A DNA stretch of 64,000 nucleotides from a virus, in IMG/VR virus record IMGVR_UViG_3300027741_000025, positions 1 through 64,000 of that record, one strand, 5' to 3'. A program made the translations under genes and the position numbers. The notes below the pieces were generated by a model. The model worked only from the letters and a program-made list of their open reading frames with translations. It was not told the origin of the DNA and ran no database searches. How positions within the stretch are numbered: position 1 is the stretch's first letter; each line of letters starts with the position of its first letter. This document shows positions 6,981 through 15,006 of this stretch, piece by piece.

Positions 6981-8414
6981 TTACACGATAAAATTGGCTA
7001 TGTTGAGGCGAGCGTAGAACTTTGCTCCCTCTCTAAGCAACTTCTTCCCATACCTTGTTAACAGTCCTTTTCTTGGGGAGAAGGAATCTGGGTCTAACAC
7101 AACTGGTGTCTGTGTGAGTGGCACGTATGGGCAGTAGAAATATCCGCTGTCCATATAGCTGTCACCCTTATAACCCATAAGGAGCTGTCCGGTTGGGAAC
7201 AGTGGATCCTTATACAGTCTCCAACGATTGTTTACAGTACCGACATACTGGATGCCGAGTGAGCTTGTAAATGTTTCTGAAGGAGCTGGTGCGAAACCCG
7301 CAGTAGCTGTTTCGAAAACTGAAGCAACTTCTGGTGATGTAACAATGAAGTTAGCACCGCCACGAAGTGTCTTACGATGGATCACGTTGCTGACTTCAAC
7401 AACCTTGACGTATAGTGATTCATACTTTTCCTTGATGGTATCACCAAGAGCAGTATTGAAATCCCAAGCTGAAACAGTACCAGCGTTATTGCGGAGGTCA
7501 CCAAGAACTTCACGATCGATTTCAAGGTTGATTTCCTGAGCAAGAACGGCAGTTAGCTCAGCCTCGGCGTCGAGGTTGTGCTGTGAGCGAAGATCTTGCT
7601 GAGCTTCGTAGCTCCAAACTGCCTTCAGTTTGCGAGTCTTAGCGGCAATTTCCTGGCTCTCGATTGTCAGATTGATCTCTGGCATATCGGGGTTGTTTTC
7701 CATGTTGTATTCATAGCTGATTACAACCTTTGAACCACCCGATGAACCTGTCCAAGTTAGTGCAAGAGCACCATCAGCTAGGCTGAGTGTACCAGCAGTA
7801 ACATAAGCACCACCACTAACGTCAACGCTGGTAAGACTTAGGCTGCTGCTGTTTGCAGGAACAACGAATGTCTGGATAACGTTAACACCATCATAGACGG
7901 TACCAGTGACAGTACCAGCAACAACTGGAACGTGCTCAAGTGTAGCACTTGTGACGTTGCCCGAAACACTGGCGTGAACTTCGTTCTGAACGAACTGATG
8001 TGAATAGAAAACGTCAAGGTTAGCAGTGCCGTCAGCAAGCTGCTGTAGTGAGTTAGCATCATCGCCGGGGAAGCCGACTTTGTTGCTAGCACCACGGACC
8101 GCACCCTTGTCGCTTCCGTATCTAAAACGGAGATAGTAAACGAGACCGGTTGGTCCGAGCAATGGCTGGACTGAAACGATCTTGTTTGCAATCAACTGTG
8201 GATAAACTCTACGAACGAGTGGGATGCTGATTCTCTTGAATTGAGCAACGTCACCTGTGTCAGTAGCAGACTCATTGATGAGTCTCTGGTTTTCAAGAAG
8301 TACGGCTGTATTGGATCGGACAGTACGATCTTCGATTCCATCTAATAAGCCAGTCTTCTTCCAACGAGACTCTAACTCCTTAGCCTCGTTTAGAAATTTA
8401 GCATTGATATTCAT
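6981..8414 (-). CDS. Major capsid protein (T4 gp23-like)
   Basis: 477 aa. After an N-terminal helical prosequence, R-R-V-Y-P-Q-L-I-A-N-K-I and S-V-Q-P-L-L-G-P-T-G match the gp23 segment that opens the HK97-fold core. L-I-N-E48|S49 is the likely prohead-protease cut; L-N-E10|A is a second possible site. A beta-rich insertion (about residues 155-245) precedes the conserved I-E-S-Q-E-I-A-A-K-T-R-K-L and A-E-L-T-A-V-L-A-Q-E-I-N. AGAAAAGG lies upstream of the ATG. Last gene of the head cluster, followed by a strong terminator. Confidence 0.95.
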   Translation of the reverse strand: MNINAKFLNEAKELESRWKKTGLLDGIEDRTVRSNTAVLLENQRLINESATDTGDVAQFKRISIPLVRRVYPQLIANKIVSVQPLLGPTGLVYYLRFRYGSDKGAVRGASNKVGFPGDDANSLQQLADGTANLDVFYSHQFVQNEVHASVSGNVTSATLEHVPVVAGTVTGTVYDGVNVIQTFVVPANSSSLSLTSVDVSGGAYVTAGTLSLADGALALTWTGSSGGSKVVISYEYNMENNPDMPEINLTIESQEIAAKTRKLKAVWSYEAQQDLRSQHNLDAEAELTAVLAQEINLEIDREVLGDLRNNAGTVSAWDFNTALGDTIKEKYESLYVKVVEVSNVIHRKTLRGGANFIVTSPEVASVFETATAGFAPAPSETFTSSLGIQYVGTVNNRWRLYKDPLFPTGQLLMGYKGDSYMDSGYFYCPYVPLTQTPVVLDPDSFSPRKGLLTRYGKKLLREGAKFYARLNIANFIV

Positions 8415-8463
8415 AATTAACCTTTTCTATAAAACTTTTGTTTAAAAAATCCTTTTTTATACC

Positions 8464-9360
8464 TTAATTGGTTCTTTTAACACCAGCTAAGACTTGTAAA
8501 TCGTTGAAGTCACTTGTGTCGCTAGCATTTTCCGCAATGATAGCTTCACCGGCAACTAGTTGTCCTCTCCCCGATACATTCTTGCTTTTTTCGACTCTTT
8601 CATTCTGTTCATTAACAATCCCAGTCTTCTTAGCGACAACTGCAACTTCTTTCTGCTCAGTAATAACATTGTGAGCAGCTCTTACAGCTTCGTTAAGTTT
8701 GGTGTTCTCGGTGCTTAAGCGAATGCTTCTGGCTTCGAGGAGCTTGATTTGACCCTTCAGGTCATCAATAGCCTTCTTTGATTCTTCAAGTTTGGCACCT
8801 GAAGCAGCAGCATAATCTTCGTCACTTAAGTAATCACTTGTGATATCAACGATCTTGTCGAAGGCACTCTTGTGCTCAGCCATTCTTGGATCGTTCATAA
8901 TATCATGTTTGGCTTGTTCATAAATCTCAGATCCCTTGAACTGTAGGAACTGATCGACTTTATCAACAATGTATTCTTTCATCTCAGCGAGCTTCTTGTC
9001 ATACTCTTCGTATAGGGAAACTTCGAGATTACCATTCTTGCTTCTTTCTTCTTTGAGCATTTGGTAAGCTTCTTCATAACCCTCTTCAAGAGCAGCTTCA
9101 TACTCTTCGCTTTGAACTTCGAGTCTATTTCTTAGCTCACTGATAATTGAGTAAGCTTCGGTATAACCCTTCTCAGCGACAGTTTCGGCGTCTTTGAGTT
9201 CCTTGGAAAGCTCAGCATAAGCTTCCTCAAGTTTGTTGTTGAATTCAGTCTCTAACTCTGTCTTAGCTTCCTTCAGCATCTCCTCAATGGCTGAAGTAAC
9301 TTCACTAACTTGATCTTCAGGCAACAGTTTCTCAAGTGCCTCTTGGATTTTATTGTTCAT
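8464..9360 (-). CDS. Prohead scaffold/core protein (T4 gp22-like)
   Basis: 298 aa from the ATG at 9360, which overlaps the protease stop as ATGA and has GAGGTG upstream; a longer reading from 9417 would run far into the protease gene. Almost entirely Glu/Lys/Ala-rich coiled coil, with repeated A-Y-x-x-L/E-E-A-Y heptads. Position between protease and capsid gene is that of T4 gene 22. The core is expected to be digested by the prohead protease after assembly. Confidence 0.85.
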   Translation of the reverse strand: MNNKIQEALEKLLPEDQVSEVTSAIEEMLKEAKTELETEFNNKLEEAYAELSKELKDAETVAEKGYTEAYSIISELRNRLEVQSEEYEAALEEGYEEAYQMLKEERSKNGNLEVSLYEEYDKKLAEMKEYIVDKVDQFLQFKGSEIYEQAKHDIMNDPRMAEHKSAFDKIVDITSDYLSDEDYAAASGAKLEESKKAIDDLKGQIKLLEARSIRLSTENTKLNEAVRAAHNVITEQKEVAVVAKKTGIVNEQNERVEKSKNVSGRGQLVAGEAIIAENASDTSDFNDLQVLAGVKRTN

Positions 9361-10052
9361 GAGCCTACACCTCGCTTTAATGAATTGGTTGAATTTTCTA
9401 TTAATGTACCTAAGCAAGCAATTAAAGCTTGTTTATTCACTTTATATATGCTTGAGCTTTCATTTTTTCTCGAAAATTCTTCCACCGCAGAAGAATTTTC
9501 CATACTCACCACTGAACTTTCCTTTTTAGCTGGAACTTTTTCTTGGTAAGCAGCAAATGTGCTTGGATCGGCAACTGCATCGAATGTTATTAACTTGTAG
9601 CTTTCGCCAATCACAAGTATTCCATTCTCGTCAACTTTGCCATTACCAACACCTCTACTACTGATGCCAATTCTAACTCCATCGTTTAAAAGACTTTTCA
9701 GTATTTTTCCATGAGGAGTGTTGAGGATTTCCCCTTCACCCATCAATACATTTCCGTCCCACCAGAGCTTTGTAATAACATGACTTGCCTTCTCAAAGTG
9801 AATGATGCTATCAGTTGGATGATCCAACTCACCAATCAAGCCTCTGTGTTTTACGCACTCTTGTAATTTCTTGACGTTCTCATCGAGGACGCCATATGGG
9901 TACATTCTTTTGTTTTTATTAATTGCTTCTGCTTCTTGGAATTTACCTCTGAATTTGGTGAGCCCTTTATCACTCACCGATTCATTCAAATCCATCGTGA
10001 AGCCAGAATGCTGACAACTGTCTATGAATAGTATTTCTTGTATTTCTTTCAT
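9357..10052 (-). CDS. Prohead maturation protease (T4 gp21-like)
   Basis: 231 aa. Conserved blocks of the phage prohead serine protease family are in order: F-R-G-K-F and N-K-N-K-R-M-Y-P near residue 45, G-E-L-D-H-P with the catalytic His near 78, and G-I-S-S-R-G with the catalytic Ser near 131, then F-D-A-V-A-D-P-S. The variable C-terminus may be self-cleaved. AAGGAG upstream. It should cut after I/L-x-E, and the same motif recurs in the leaders of many small proteins in this window. Confidence 0.93.
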   Translation of the reverse strand: MKEIQEILFIDSCQHSGFTMDLNESVSDKGLTKFRGKFQEAEAINKNKRMYPYGVLDENVKKLQECVKHRGLIGELDHPTDSIIHFEKASHVITKLWWDGNVLMGEGEILNTPHGKILKSLLNDGVRIGISSRGVGNGKVDENGILVIGESYKLITFDAVADPSTFAAYQEKVPAKKESSVVSMENSSAVEEFSRKNESSSIYKVNKQALIACLGTLIENSTNSLKRGVGS

Positions 10053-10066
10053 AATTACTCCTTAAA

Positions 10067-11848
10067 TTATTTGGCTAAGGGGTTGTTAAGATTGGGCCAT
10101 GTATCCTTGCCTTGATTTGTGCCCAGATCGTCACTATCCTTGTCTACTCCTTTATCGCCTTTCATAGTAAACTCCATTGAACTTGGAACATAAGGATTGC
10201 TGAGTGAAGGATATGTATCTTCTCCACCAACATTGCCCCATGCATTGCTCATGAGTTCGTCATCAAGATCGTTCTTGATTGTTTTGCCGTCACTTACTGG
10301 AGATTTGCCAGTGTCTACTACACTGTCATCCTCAGCATCAGCAGCGGGTGAATAACTCTTCTTGGCATGAGCGTGAACCATTGGGTGGTCACCTGTGGCT
10401 GATACATTTGGTTCCATTGTTTCCCAATCCATTGATCCGAGGTTGCTCTCGTAAATGTCTCTGAGATAGTTGGCAACAAACTCAGCAAGCTGAACATCTG
10501 GCTCTTGCTCTCTATTTACAACATAAATACACTCTTGCATGAGCTGAGTGGTTTCACTTACTATTTCCTTTTCTCCGAGGCTTTCTGCAAGACTCTTCAA
10601 ACTATCAAGAGCTTCATACAGATCAGAGAACACCTTTAGCTCACCTGCTTCTGAAGCATCAACATAGTTGTAAAGTTTGTTTGCAACATCCTTGAATTCA
10701 ACATACTTGTCTTCGCTCTCTAGCTTAACGCCAGTGAGGCTAACAATCTTTGATACTCTGTCTGCGTATGCATCGAAAGCGGTTCTTAAGATTGCTTCGG
10801 AGATGAATTCACATGTATTATCATCATAATTTCTTGCACCAGCCATCTCAAGAGCACTCTTTACTGTTTCAGACATTTCTGACTGTGTGAGATAAAGAAC
10901 TTCTGGGAAACTGGCAACTACGTTCTCAAGAGCTGTTTCTAAACCATTGTTGTTTGAAACATTGTTATGCTTCTTGATTTCAACAACGTGCTTAGCAAAC
11001 TTTTCGCTTTCACAAAGCTTCTTAGCCTTGCTTCTGAGAACCTTGACTTCGGTGTCCATGGTCTTCCAATCAAAACTCAGAATCTTGCCTTCATTCTTCT
11101 TGAGATCTGATGGGATCTTAACAGCAACTACATTGCCTTTATCATCATGGTTTATGGTGCATTCCTTGTAGAATGGACCCATTTCTTTGTGATTTACATA
11201 ACCAAGAACGTTCTCTGTTAAAGTGTTCCATTCTTTCATGGTCTTAACAACGTACATTCTGGCTCTTGGGTTTGACATGCCCTTGAGTCTTCTTTTGGCT
11301 GGAGCTGTGAGAGTCTTGAAAGCACTCTTCATACCCCTTCTCTTTCTCTTGGTTATTAGCATTTTTCTGATACGCTCCTTGACAACAGATCGCTTTTGAT
11401 GTCTGTTTCTTAGTGGGCTACGTCTGCCGTGTGGATTGGCTACTTTAACCTTATAACCCTCAGCTAGACTTCTTTTTACACCTGGGAGCTTGAGGTACTC
11501 ACCTAGTTTAGCACCAGCTTCTTCTTCTTTGTTTTCAATAAGATCATCAATCAATGATGAAATAAGCTTCTTTGACTCATTCTTTTCGCTATCTTCGTCG
11601 ATCACAAGCTCTTCAACGTTCTCAAGGCTTAAGCCACTCGCGTCGAGTTTGTAGTTGGCACGAACATAGTCCTGATCAAGAGTCTTATAAACAGCTTCTG
11701 ACTCGTTAAAGAAAACTAATTCAAGTTGCTCTGTTTCTAAGACGTTAGCTAGAACTTCTTCTGCATTAACTAACTGCTCTTGAATTTTGGAAATGGATGC
11801 CTCTTCCATTTTCTTCAAGGCATCATAGCTGATTAATTTACGCTTCAT
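10067..11848 (-). CDS. Large head-module protein, probable prohead core/structural protein
   Basis: 593 aa, first gene of the head cluster, 15 bases upstream of the protease gene. Acidic N-terminal helices (1-135), a very basic patch around 150-195 (R-K-M-L-I-T-K-R-K-R-R-G), a mixed helical middle, and an acidic C-terminus. The end carries two copies of the short motif D-T-Y/W-P-x-L-x-N-P (D-T-Y-P-S-L-S-N-P and D-T-W-P-N-L-N-N-P). It occupies the place of the small T4 core proteins gp67/gp68 but is much larger and is not a recognisable portal. Family unknown to me. Confidence 0.6.
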   Translation of the reverse strand: MKRKLISYDALKKMEEASISKIQEQLVNAEEVLANVLETEQLELVFFNESEAVYKTLDQDYVRANYKLDASGLSLENVEELVIDEDSEKNESKKLISSLIDDLIENKEEEAGAKLGEYLKLPGVKRSLAEGYKVKVANPHGRRSPLRNRHQKRSVVKERIRKMLITKRKRRGMKSAFKTLTAPAKRRLKGMSNPRARMYVVKTMKEWNTLTENVLGYVNHKEMGPFYKECTINHDDKGNVVAVKIPSDLKKNEGKILSFDWKTMDTEVKVLRSKAKKLCESEKFAKHVVEIKKHNNVSNNNGLETALENVVASFPEVLYLTQSEMSETVKSALEMAGARNYDDNTCEFISEAILRTAFDAYADRVSKIVSLTGVKLESEDKYVEFKDVANKLYNYVDASEAGELKVFSDLYEALDSLKSLAESLGEKEIVSETTQLMQECIYVVNREQEPDVQLAEFVANYLRDIYESNLGSMDWETMEPNVSATGDHPMVHAHAKKSYSPAADAEDDSVVDTGKSPVSDGKTIKNDLDDELMSNAWGNVGGEDTYPSLSNPYVPSSMEFTMKGDKGVDKDSDDLGTNQGKDTWPNLNNPLAK

Positions 11849-12118
11849 AATTTTATAACTCCCTAGGTAAGTTTTGATCTTCTGACAAAAATCCTCTAAT
11901 ACGGTATATCAACTATTTTGTAATCACCTTTGATCACAAACAGACTGGTTGATAATCAGCCTTGTGGATTTTGTTCCACAACATTATGTATATATGATTG
12001 TGGGTTTAAAATTTTTCTTAAAAAATTTATCAAGGAATATTTTAAAAACACAATAAAATTGATATATACAATTGACTAACTTTAAATAGTCTAAAACCTA
12101 ATTATTAAGAGAGAAATT
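11849..12118 (+). other. Divergent intergenic region between head module and capsid-targeted gene pair
   Basis: 270 bases, very AT-rich, with no open frame I can support. It must carry promoters for both directions. A perfect 6-bp hairpin (TTGTGG at 11962-11967, CCACAA at 11976-11981) is present, and GATTGTGGG recurs at about 11995. A TTGACT at 12072 lacks a well-spaced -10. No confident promoter call. Confidence 0.4.
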
Positions 12119-12454
12119 ATGAAATCTTTTCAAAAGTTTATTGAAAGTCTTGACACTGGTCTTCGTGGAGAACTTGAAAAAAGCGTTGGAAATGCTTCTT
12201 TTAATCAGGATCAAGAAAAAGCTATAGCAACTGTTACCAACTTGATCATGATGGCAGCCAATGAATCACCAGCCAGACTCATGACTATGTTGAAAACACT
12301 TAGTTCAAGTGAGCCAGCCATGAAAGCTATTTATGATCAAATTGATGTTAGTGCACTAAGAATGGCTGCTAAGAAGCACGTCAGCCCAGAAGCTGTAGAC
12401 GATGACAACATGATTGCCACATCACCAGATGATGCTATGAGACATGGTGTCTAA
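12119..12454 (+). CDS. Capsid-targeted internal protein (MKSFQKFIES leader)
   Basis: 111 aa. Leader MKSFQKFIES, then a largely helical protein (E-K-A-I-A-T-V-T-N-L-I-M-M-A-A-N-E, then L-M-T-M-L-K-T-L) ending in an acidic D-D-D-N-M-I-A-T-S-P-D-D tail. GAGAG lies just upstream. It is divergent from the head-assembly genes, and its stop overlaps the next start (TAATG). The leader and location make an internal head protein likely; biochemical function unknown. Confidence 0.65.
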   Translation: MKSFQKFIESLDTGLRGELEKSVGNASFNQDQEKAIATVTNLIMMAANESPARLMTMLKTLSSSEPAMKAIYDQIDVSALRMAAKKHVSPEAVDDDNMIATSPDDAMRHGV

Positions 12455-12750
12455 TGAAAAGTTTTAATGAGTGGGTTTTAACAGAAGAAGCTAAGAAATC
12501 TTCTCCTAAAAAGAAGGTTGAAAAAAAGTCTTCTTCAAAAAAAGAAGACGTTAATACCACTAATAAAATTCATGCTGTAATGGATATTGCAGAAAGTATT
12601 CAACATGTGTTTAAAAAATATACTTTGAACACAAGAAAAGATGCTTGGAGAAAATTAAACACTCCAAAAGCAAAAGAACTTTTTGAAAAATTGCTCATAA
12701 ATCCCGATAGATCTCTCAACACTTTCAGAAATATAGCCACTGAAAAATAA
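12454..12750 (+). CDS. Lys-rich capsid-targeted internal protein (MKSFNEWVLTE leader)
   Basis: 98 aa. MKSFNEWVLTE-E gives a likely L-T-E cleavage site. Residues 13-32 are Lys/Ser-rich (K-K-S-S-P-K-K-K-V-E-K-K), followed by a helical domain (I-A-E-S-I-Q-H-V-F-K-K-Y). The basic mature protein could bind packaged DNA, as T4 IPI-IPIII are small basic internal proteins. Translationally coupled to the previous gene. Confidence 0.65.
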   Translation: MKSFNEWVLTEEAKKSSPKKKVEKKSSSKKEDVNTTNKIHAVMDIAESIQHVFKKYTLNTRKDAWRKLNTPKAKELFEKLLINPDRSLNTFRNIATEK

Positions 12751-12761
12751 TCCCTTGTCAA

Positions 12762-12773
12762 ACTACTAAATAC
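12762..12773 (+). promoter_or_regulatory. Candidate late-promoter-like motif ACTACTAAATAC
   Basis: One mismatch from the 12-mer at 1019-1030 and 30230-30241. It is placed 26 bases before the ATG at 12800, with an AAGGAGG ribosome site between. Confidence 0.35.
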
Positions 12774-12799
12774 TTATAGTCAGTAAGACAAGGAGGACT

Positions 12800-13486
12800 A
12801 TGAAAAGGAATTCATGGTTTTTGTTAGGGATTTTTCTGTACATAAGCGTTATTTTTACCGTTAAAATAACAAGTACAGAGAACTTATACCCAACACCTTA
12901 TTTAACTAGCACGAATCCAGTCGCTAGTTATGAGGGTGAGGTAGAAGATGATCTCAGTGATGTTCAGGTTCCCATTCCAATGAAGGACAGGGTTCCAAAT
13001 AGGACTGGCATACAATGTGTATGGTCGAGCATAGAAACTATTGCAAGATATTGTGGCGAAAATAAATTATATGACTTAACATATAATGATAACTATAAAA
13101 GTTATGCAAGTCCAAAATCTGCAAGAAAAATGTTTGAAACATATGAAGTGAAATATGAAATAACAACAAGTAAAAATGATAGAAGCTTGTTAATAAAGGG
13201 TTGCGTGATTGAAAGAAGAGGTTGTACTTTTGGAGTGCCAGGTCATGTTATGGTCATAGTTCATTACGATGAAGAAAAAGGTGTAATAAAATATATCAAT
13301 AATAGTGATCCGCAACTGAAAGTAAGAACTTGGACAATGCAAGAATTTAATAAAAGATGGGATGGTTGGGTTATGATTGTTTATGCCGAGAATGATAGGA
13401 TATCACATAGGCAAAACATTCCAATAAAAGATAGAAATGGTGAGCAAGGAAGCTACGACAAAAATTATGTTGTCACACCAAAATGA
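12800..13486 (+). CDS. Membrane-anchored or secreted C39-like cysteine peptidase
   Basis: 228 aa, strong AAGGAGG before the start. Residues 1-25 form a signal peptide or anchor (basic MKRN, then a hydrophobic run). The Cys site is in G-I-Q-C-V-W-S-S-I-E-T near residue 73. The His follows in P-G-H-V-M-V-I-V-H-Y near 151, then I-N-N-S-D-P near 172. Q-C at the helix start, then H, then N/D is the C39/papain-fold order. It should act outside the cytoplasm, perhaps on envelope proteins or during superinfection. It has its own promoter candidate and terminator. Confidence 0.6.
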   Translation: MKRNSWFLLGIFLYISVIFTVKITSTENLYPTPYLTSTNPVASYEGEVEDDLSDVQVPIPMKDRVPNRTGIQCVWSSIETIARYCGENKLYDLTYNDNYKSYASPKSARKMFETYEVKYEITTSKNDRSLLIKGCVIERRGCTFGVPGHVMVIVHYDEEKGVIKYINNSDPQLKVRTWTMQEFNKRWDGWVMIVYAENDRISHRQNIPIKDRNGEQGSYDKNYVVTPK

Positions 13487-13493
13487 TTCTTGG

Positions 13494-13529
13494 CAGACCC
13501 ACTGATGAAAATTGGTGGGTCTGTTTTTA
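13494..13529 (+). terminator. Rho-independent terminator after the C39-like peptidase gene
   Basis: Perfect 9-bp stem CAGACCCAC (13494-13502) with GTGGGTCTG (13515-13523), 12-base loop, followed by TTTTT. It starts 7 bases after the stop. Confidence 0.92.
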
Positions 13530-13531
13530 TT

Positions 13532-13768
13532 TCAAAATAATTTTGATGGAATTTCTCTTCTGATCCCAAAAGACGCAAACCTAGGCTTTCGCTTTTCCTT
13601 TTTTCTGTTTTTCTTAGTTGGAGGTAGGTCATCTCCACCCAAACTCATATTAGGATCTGCTGTTAATTCGCTTCCAAGGGGTGGATGATCATTTTGATCT
13701 GTGGCTGGGTCAGCCATAGAACCATAAATAAATCCTCCACCACTTTCAAGCCATTGTTTAAAGTTCAT
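13532..13768 (-). CDS. Small capsid-targeted protein (MNFKQWLES leader)
   Basis: 78 aa, starting MNFKQWLES-G-G-G, a variant of the capsid-targeting leader with a possible cut after W-L-E or W-L-E-S. The middle is Asp/Pro/Gly-rich; the end is strongly basic (K-K-N-R-K-K-E-K-R-K-P-R). Its ATG overlaps the stop of the small gene at 13765-13932 as ATGA. Confidence 0.55.
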   Translation of the reverse strand: MNFKQWLESGGGFIYGSMADPATDQNDHPPLGSELTADPNMSLGGDDLPPTKKNRKKEKRKPRFASFGIRREIPSKLF

Positions 13769-13932
13769 AGTTTTTTTAAAACTTCTGTAGCCTTATCCAA
13801 TTCTTCTTGTGTTTCAAACTTTAAAGTTGAAGAACCATCCTCGTTTTTTTCCACTCTATAGCTTGAATTTATCTCGTTGAGAAGTTCTCTTATTTTCTTA
13901 ATTTCACTTGTTGATACTTGTAAATTAAACAT
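13765..13932 (-). CDS. Short coiled-coil protein, unknown function
   Basis: 55 aa (M-F-N-L-Q-V-S-T-S-E-I-K-K-I-R-E-L-L-N-E to E-V-L-K-K-L). A strong AAGGAG lies five bases before the ATG at 13932, and the stop overlaps the next ATG as ATGA. Predicted as helix, strand pair (Y-R-V-E-K ... T-L-K-F), helix. Good start signal and coupling support a real gene despite its size. Confidence 0.7.
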   Translation of the reverse strand: MFNLQVSTSEIKKIRELLNEINSSYRVEKNEDGSSTLKFETQEELDKATEVLKKL

Positions 13933-13941
13933 TTTTTCTCC

Positions 13942-14928
13942 TTATATTGTAGCTGTTGGGGCTGGAGTAGCTGTAGCTGTTGGGGCTGGAGTAGCTGTAG
14001 CTGTTGGGGCTGGAGTAGCTGTAGCTGTTGGGGCTGGAGTAGCTGTCACTGTTGGTGTTGGAGTAGGTGTTGGAATTACGATAGTCTGTGTTAATATTGA
14101 TTCAAGCAAAGAATTCCATTCCTCACCAGCACCTTCTCCACCAATAGGAGGTGCATCATACCAATCCCAGCCCAGAACATATATTTTGCCATCTCCATAA
14201 GGAATCAAGGTAACTACGGATTGATTTACTCCATCGCCTTCGTAAATAGTAATAGAATTTTCTGGTAATGTGCTTGTAACTATTGATGATGTGGCACTAA
14301 GATCAATAAGAGCTCTACTCGCCTCAGGAAAAATTTCAGAACCAATTTCTGTTAAAGAAATTGGTTCGTCTGAACCATCAGTAGCATCTAGGCTAAATCC
14401 AAAAACCGCATTTAACACTTCTGGCACATCGCCATTATTTGGATGAAACATAACTAGTGTTCCACCACTGTACACATAGTTTTCCAAATAGGATTTGGCG
14501 CCGATGGTCAAATCAGGATTTAAATCCTCTTTTTCTATCTCAGGTATTAATAAAAACCCGCCTGAGAAACTTGCAAAACTTGATGCACTAATATCTGTAA
14601 ATGTTGTGTAAGATATACCGACACTATTCATAAAAGCAATAAGATTATTTGGTTCTCGACTGACGCTACCATTAACATTTTCTATATAGTCAACATATTT
14701 ATTGTTAATTAGTATATGAATGCCTCCTTGTTTGACTCCATCAATAATATTATTGAATTGCTCGCCATCAGCAAGACGTCCTACCATTTTTCTATTTTCT
14801 CCATTTACAACCATAACTCCATTAAGAGTTCTTTGTAAAGATTTGCCATTAAGTAAAGAGGTATCTAAACCTCCTTCTGTTGCCATATTAACAACATCGG
14901 GACTTAAATTAACTATAAAATCAGTCAT
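13942..14928 (-). CDS. Virion-associated protein with ThuA/GATase-like domain and C-terminal Pro/Thr repeats
   Basis: 328 aa. Residues 1-270 look like an alpha/beta fold of the ThuA/glutamine-amidotransferase-like type: G-I-H-I-L-I-N-N-K, then L-E-N-Y-V-Y-S-G-G-T-L-V-M-F-H near 160, and Y-G-D-G-K-I-Y-V-L-G-W-D-W-Y-D near 253. I see no catalytic Cys nucleophile, so it may only bind ligand. The final 45 residues are P-T-P-T/A-P-T-A-T repeats running to the stop. It lies directly downstream of the large adhesin at 15007-19158 and is probably part of the same fibre or decoration set. Confidence 0.5.
   Translation of the reverse strand: MTDFIVNLSPDVVNMATEGGLDTSLLNGKSLQRTLNGVMVVNGENRKMVGRLADGEQFNNIIDGVKQGGIHILINNKYVDYIENVNGSVSREPNNLIAFMNSVGISYTTFTDISASSFASFSGGFLLIPEIEKEDLNPDLTIGAKSYLENYVYSGGTLVMFHPNNGDVPEVLNAVFGFSLDATDGSDEPISLTEIGSEIFPEASRALIDLSATSSIVTSTLPENSITIYEGDGVNQSVVTLIPYGDGKIYVLGWDWYDAPPIGGEGAGEEWNSLLESILTQTIVIPTPTPTPTVTATPAPTATATPAPTATATPAPTATATPAPTATI
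13949..14045 (-). repeat. 24-bp tandem repeat encoding PAPTATAT
   Basis: About four near-identical 24-bp units at the 3' end of the gene at 13942-14928, in frame. Confidence 0.85.
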
Positions 14929-14962
14929 AATATATTCCTTTTAATTAAATGTGAATTAGTGC

Positions 14963-15000
14963 TGTGATAATATTTAGTGCTGTTGTGATAATATTTAGTG
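14963..15000 (-). promoter_or_regulatory. Paired 17-bp direct repeat, candidate tandem promoter or operator
   Basis: CACTAAATATTATCACA on the minus strand, perfect at 14963-14979 and 14984-15000 with a 21-base period (two helical turns). It lies 35-72 bases before the ATG at 14928. The core CTAAATA resembles the motif before the genes at 1045 and 12800. It could be a tandem late promoter or a dimeric repressor site. Confidence 0.4.
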
Positions 15001-15006
15001 TTGTTT

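Noticed and set aside
10067-11848. Portal protein (T4 gp20) for the 593-aa head gene
   Set aside because: Composition is acidic/basic helical with a low-complexity end; no portal-like clip, stem or wing pattern is visible.
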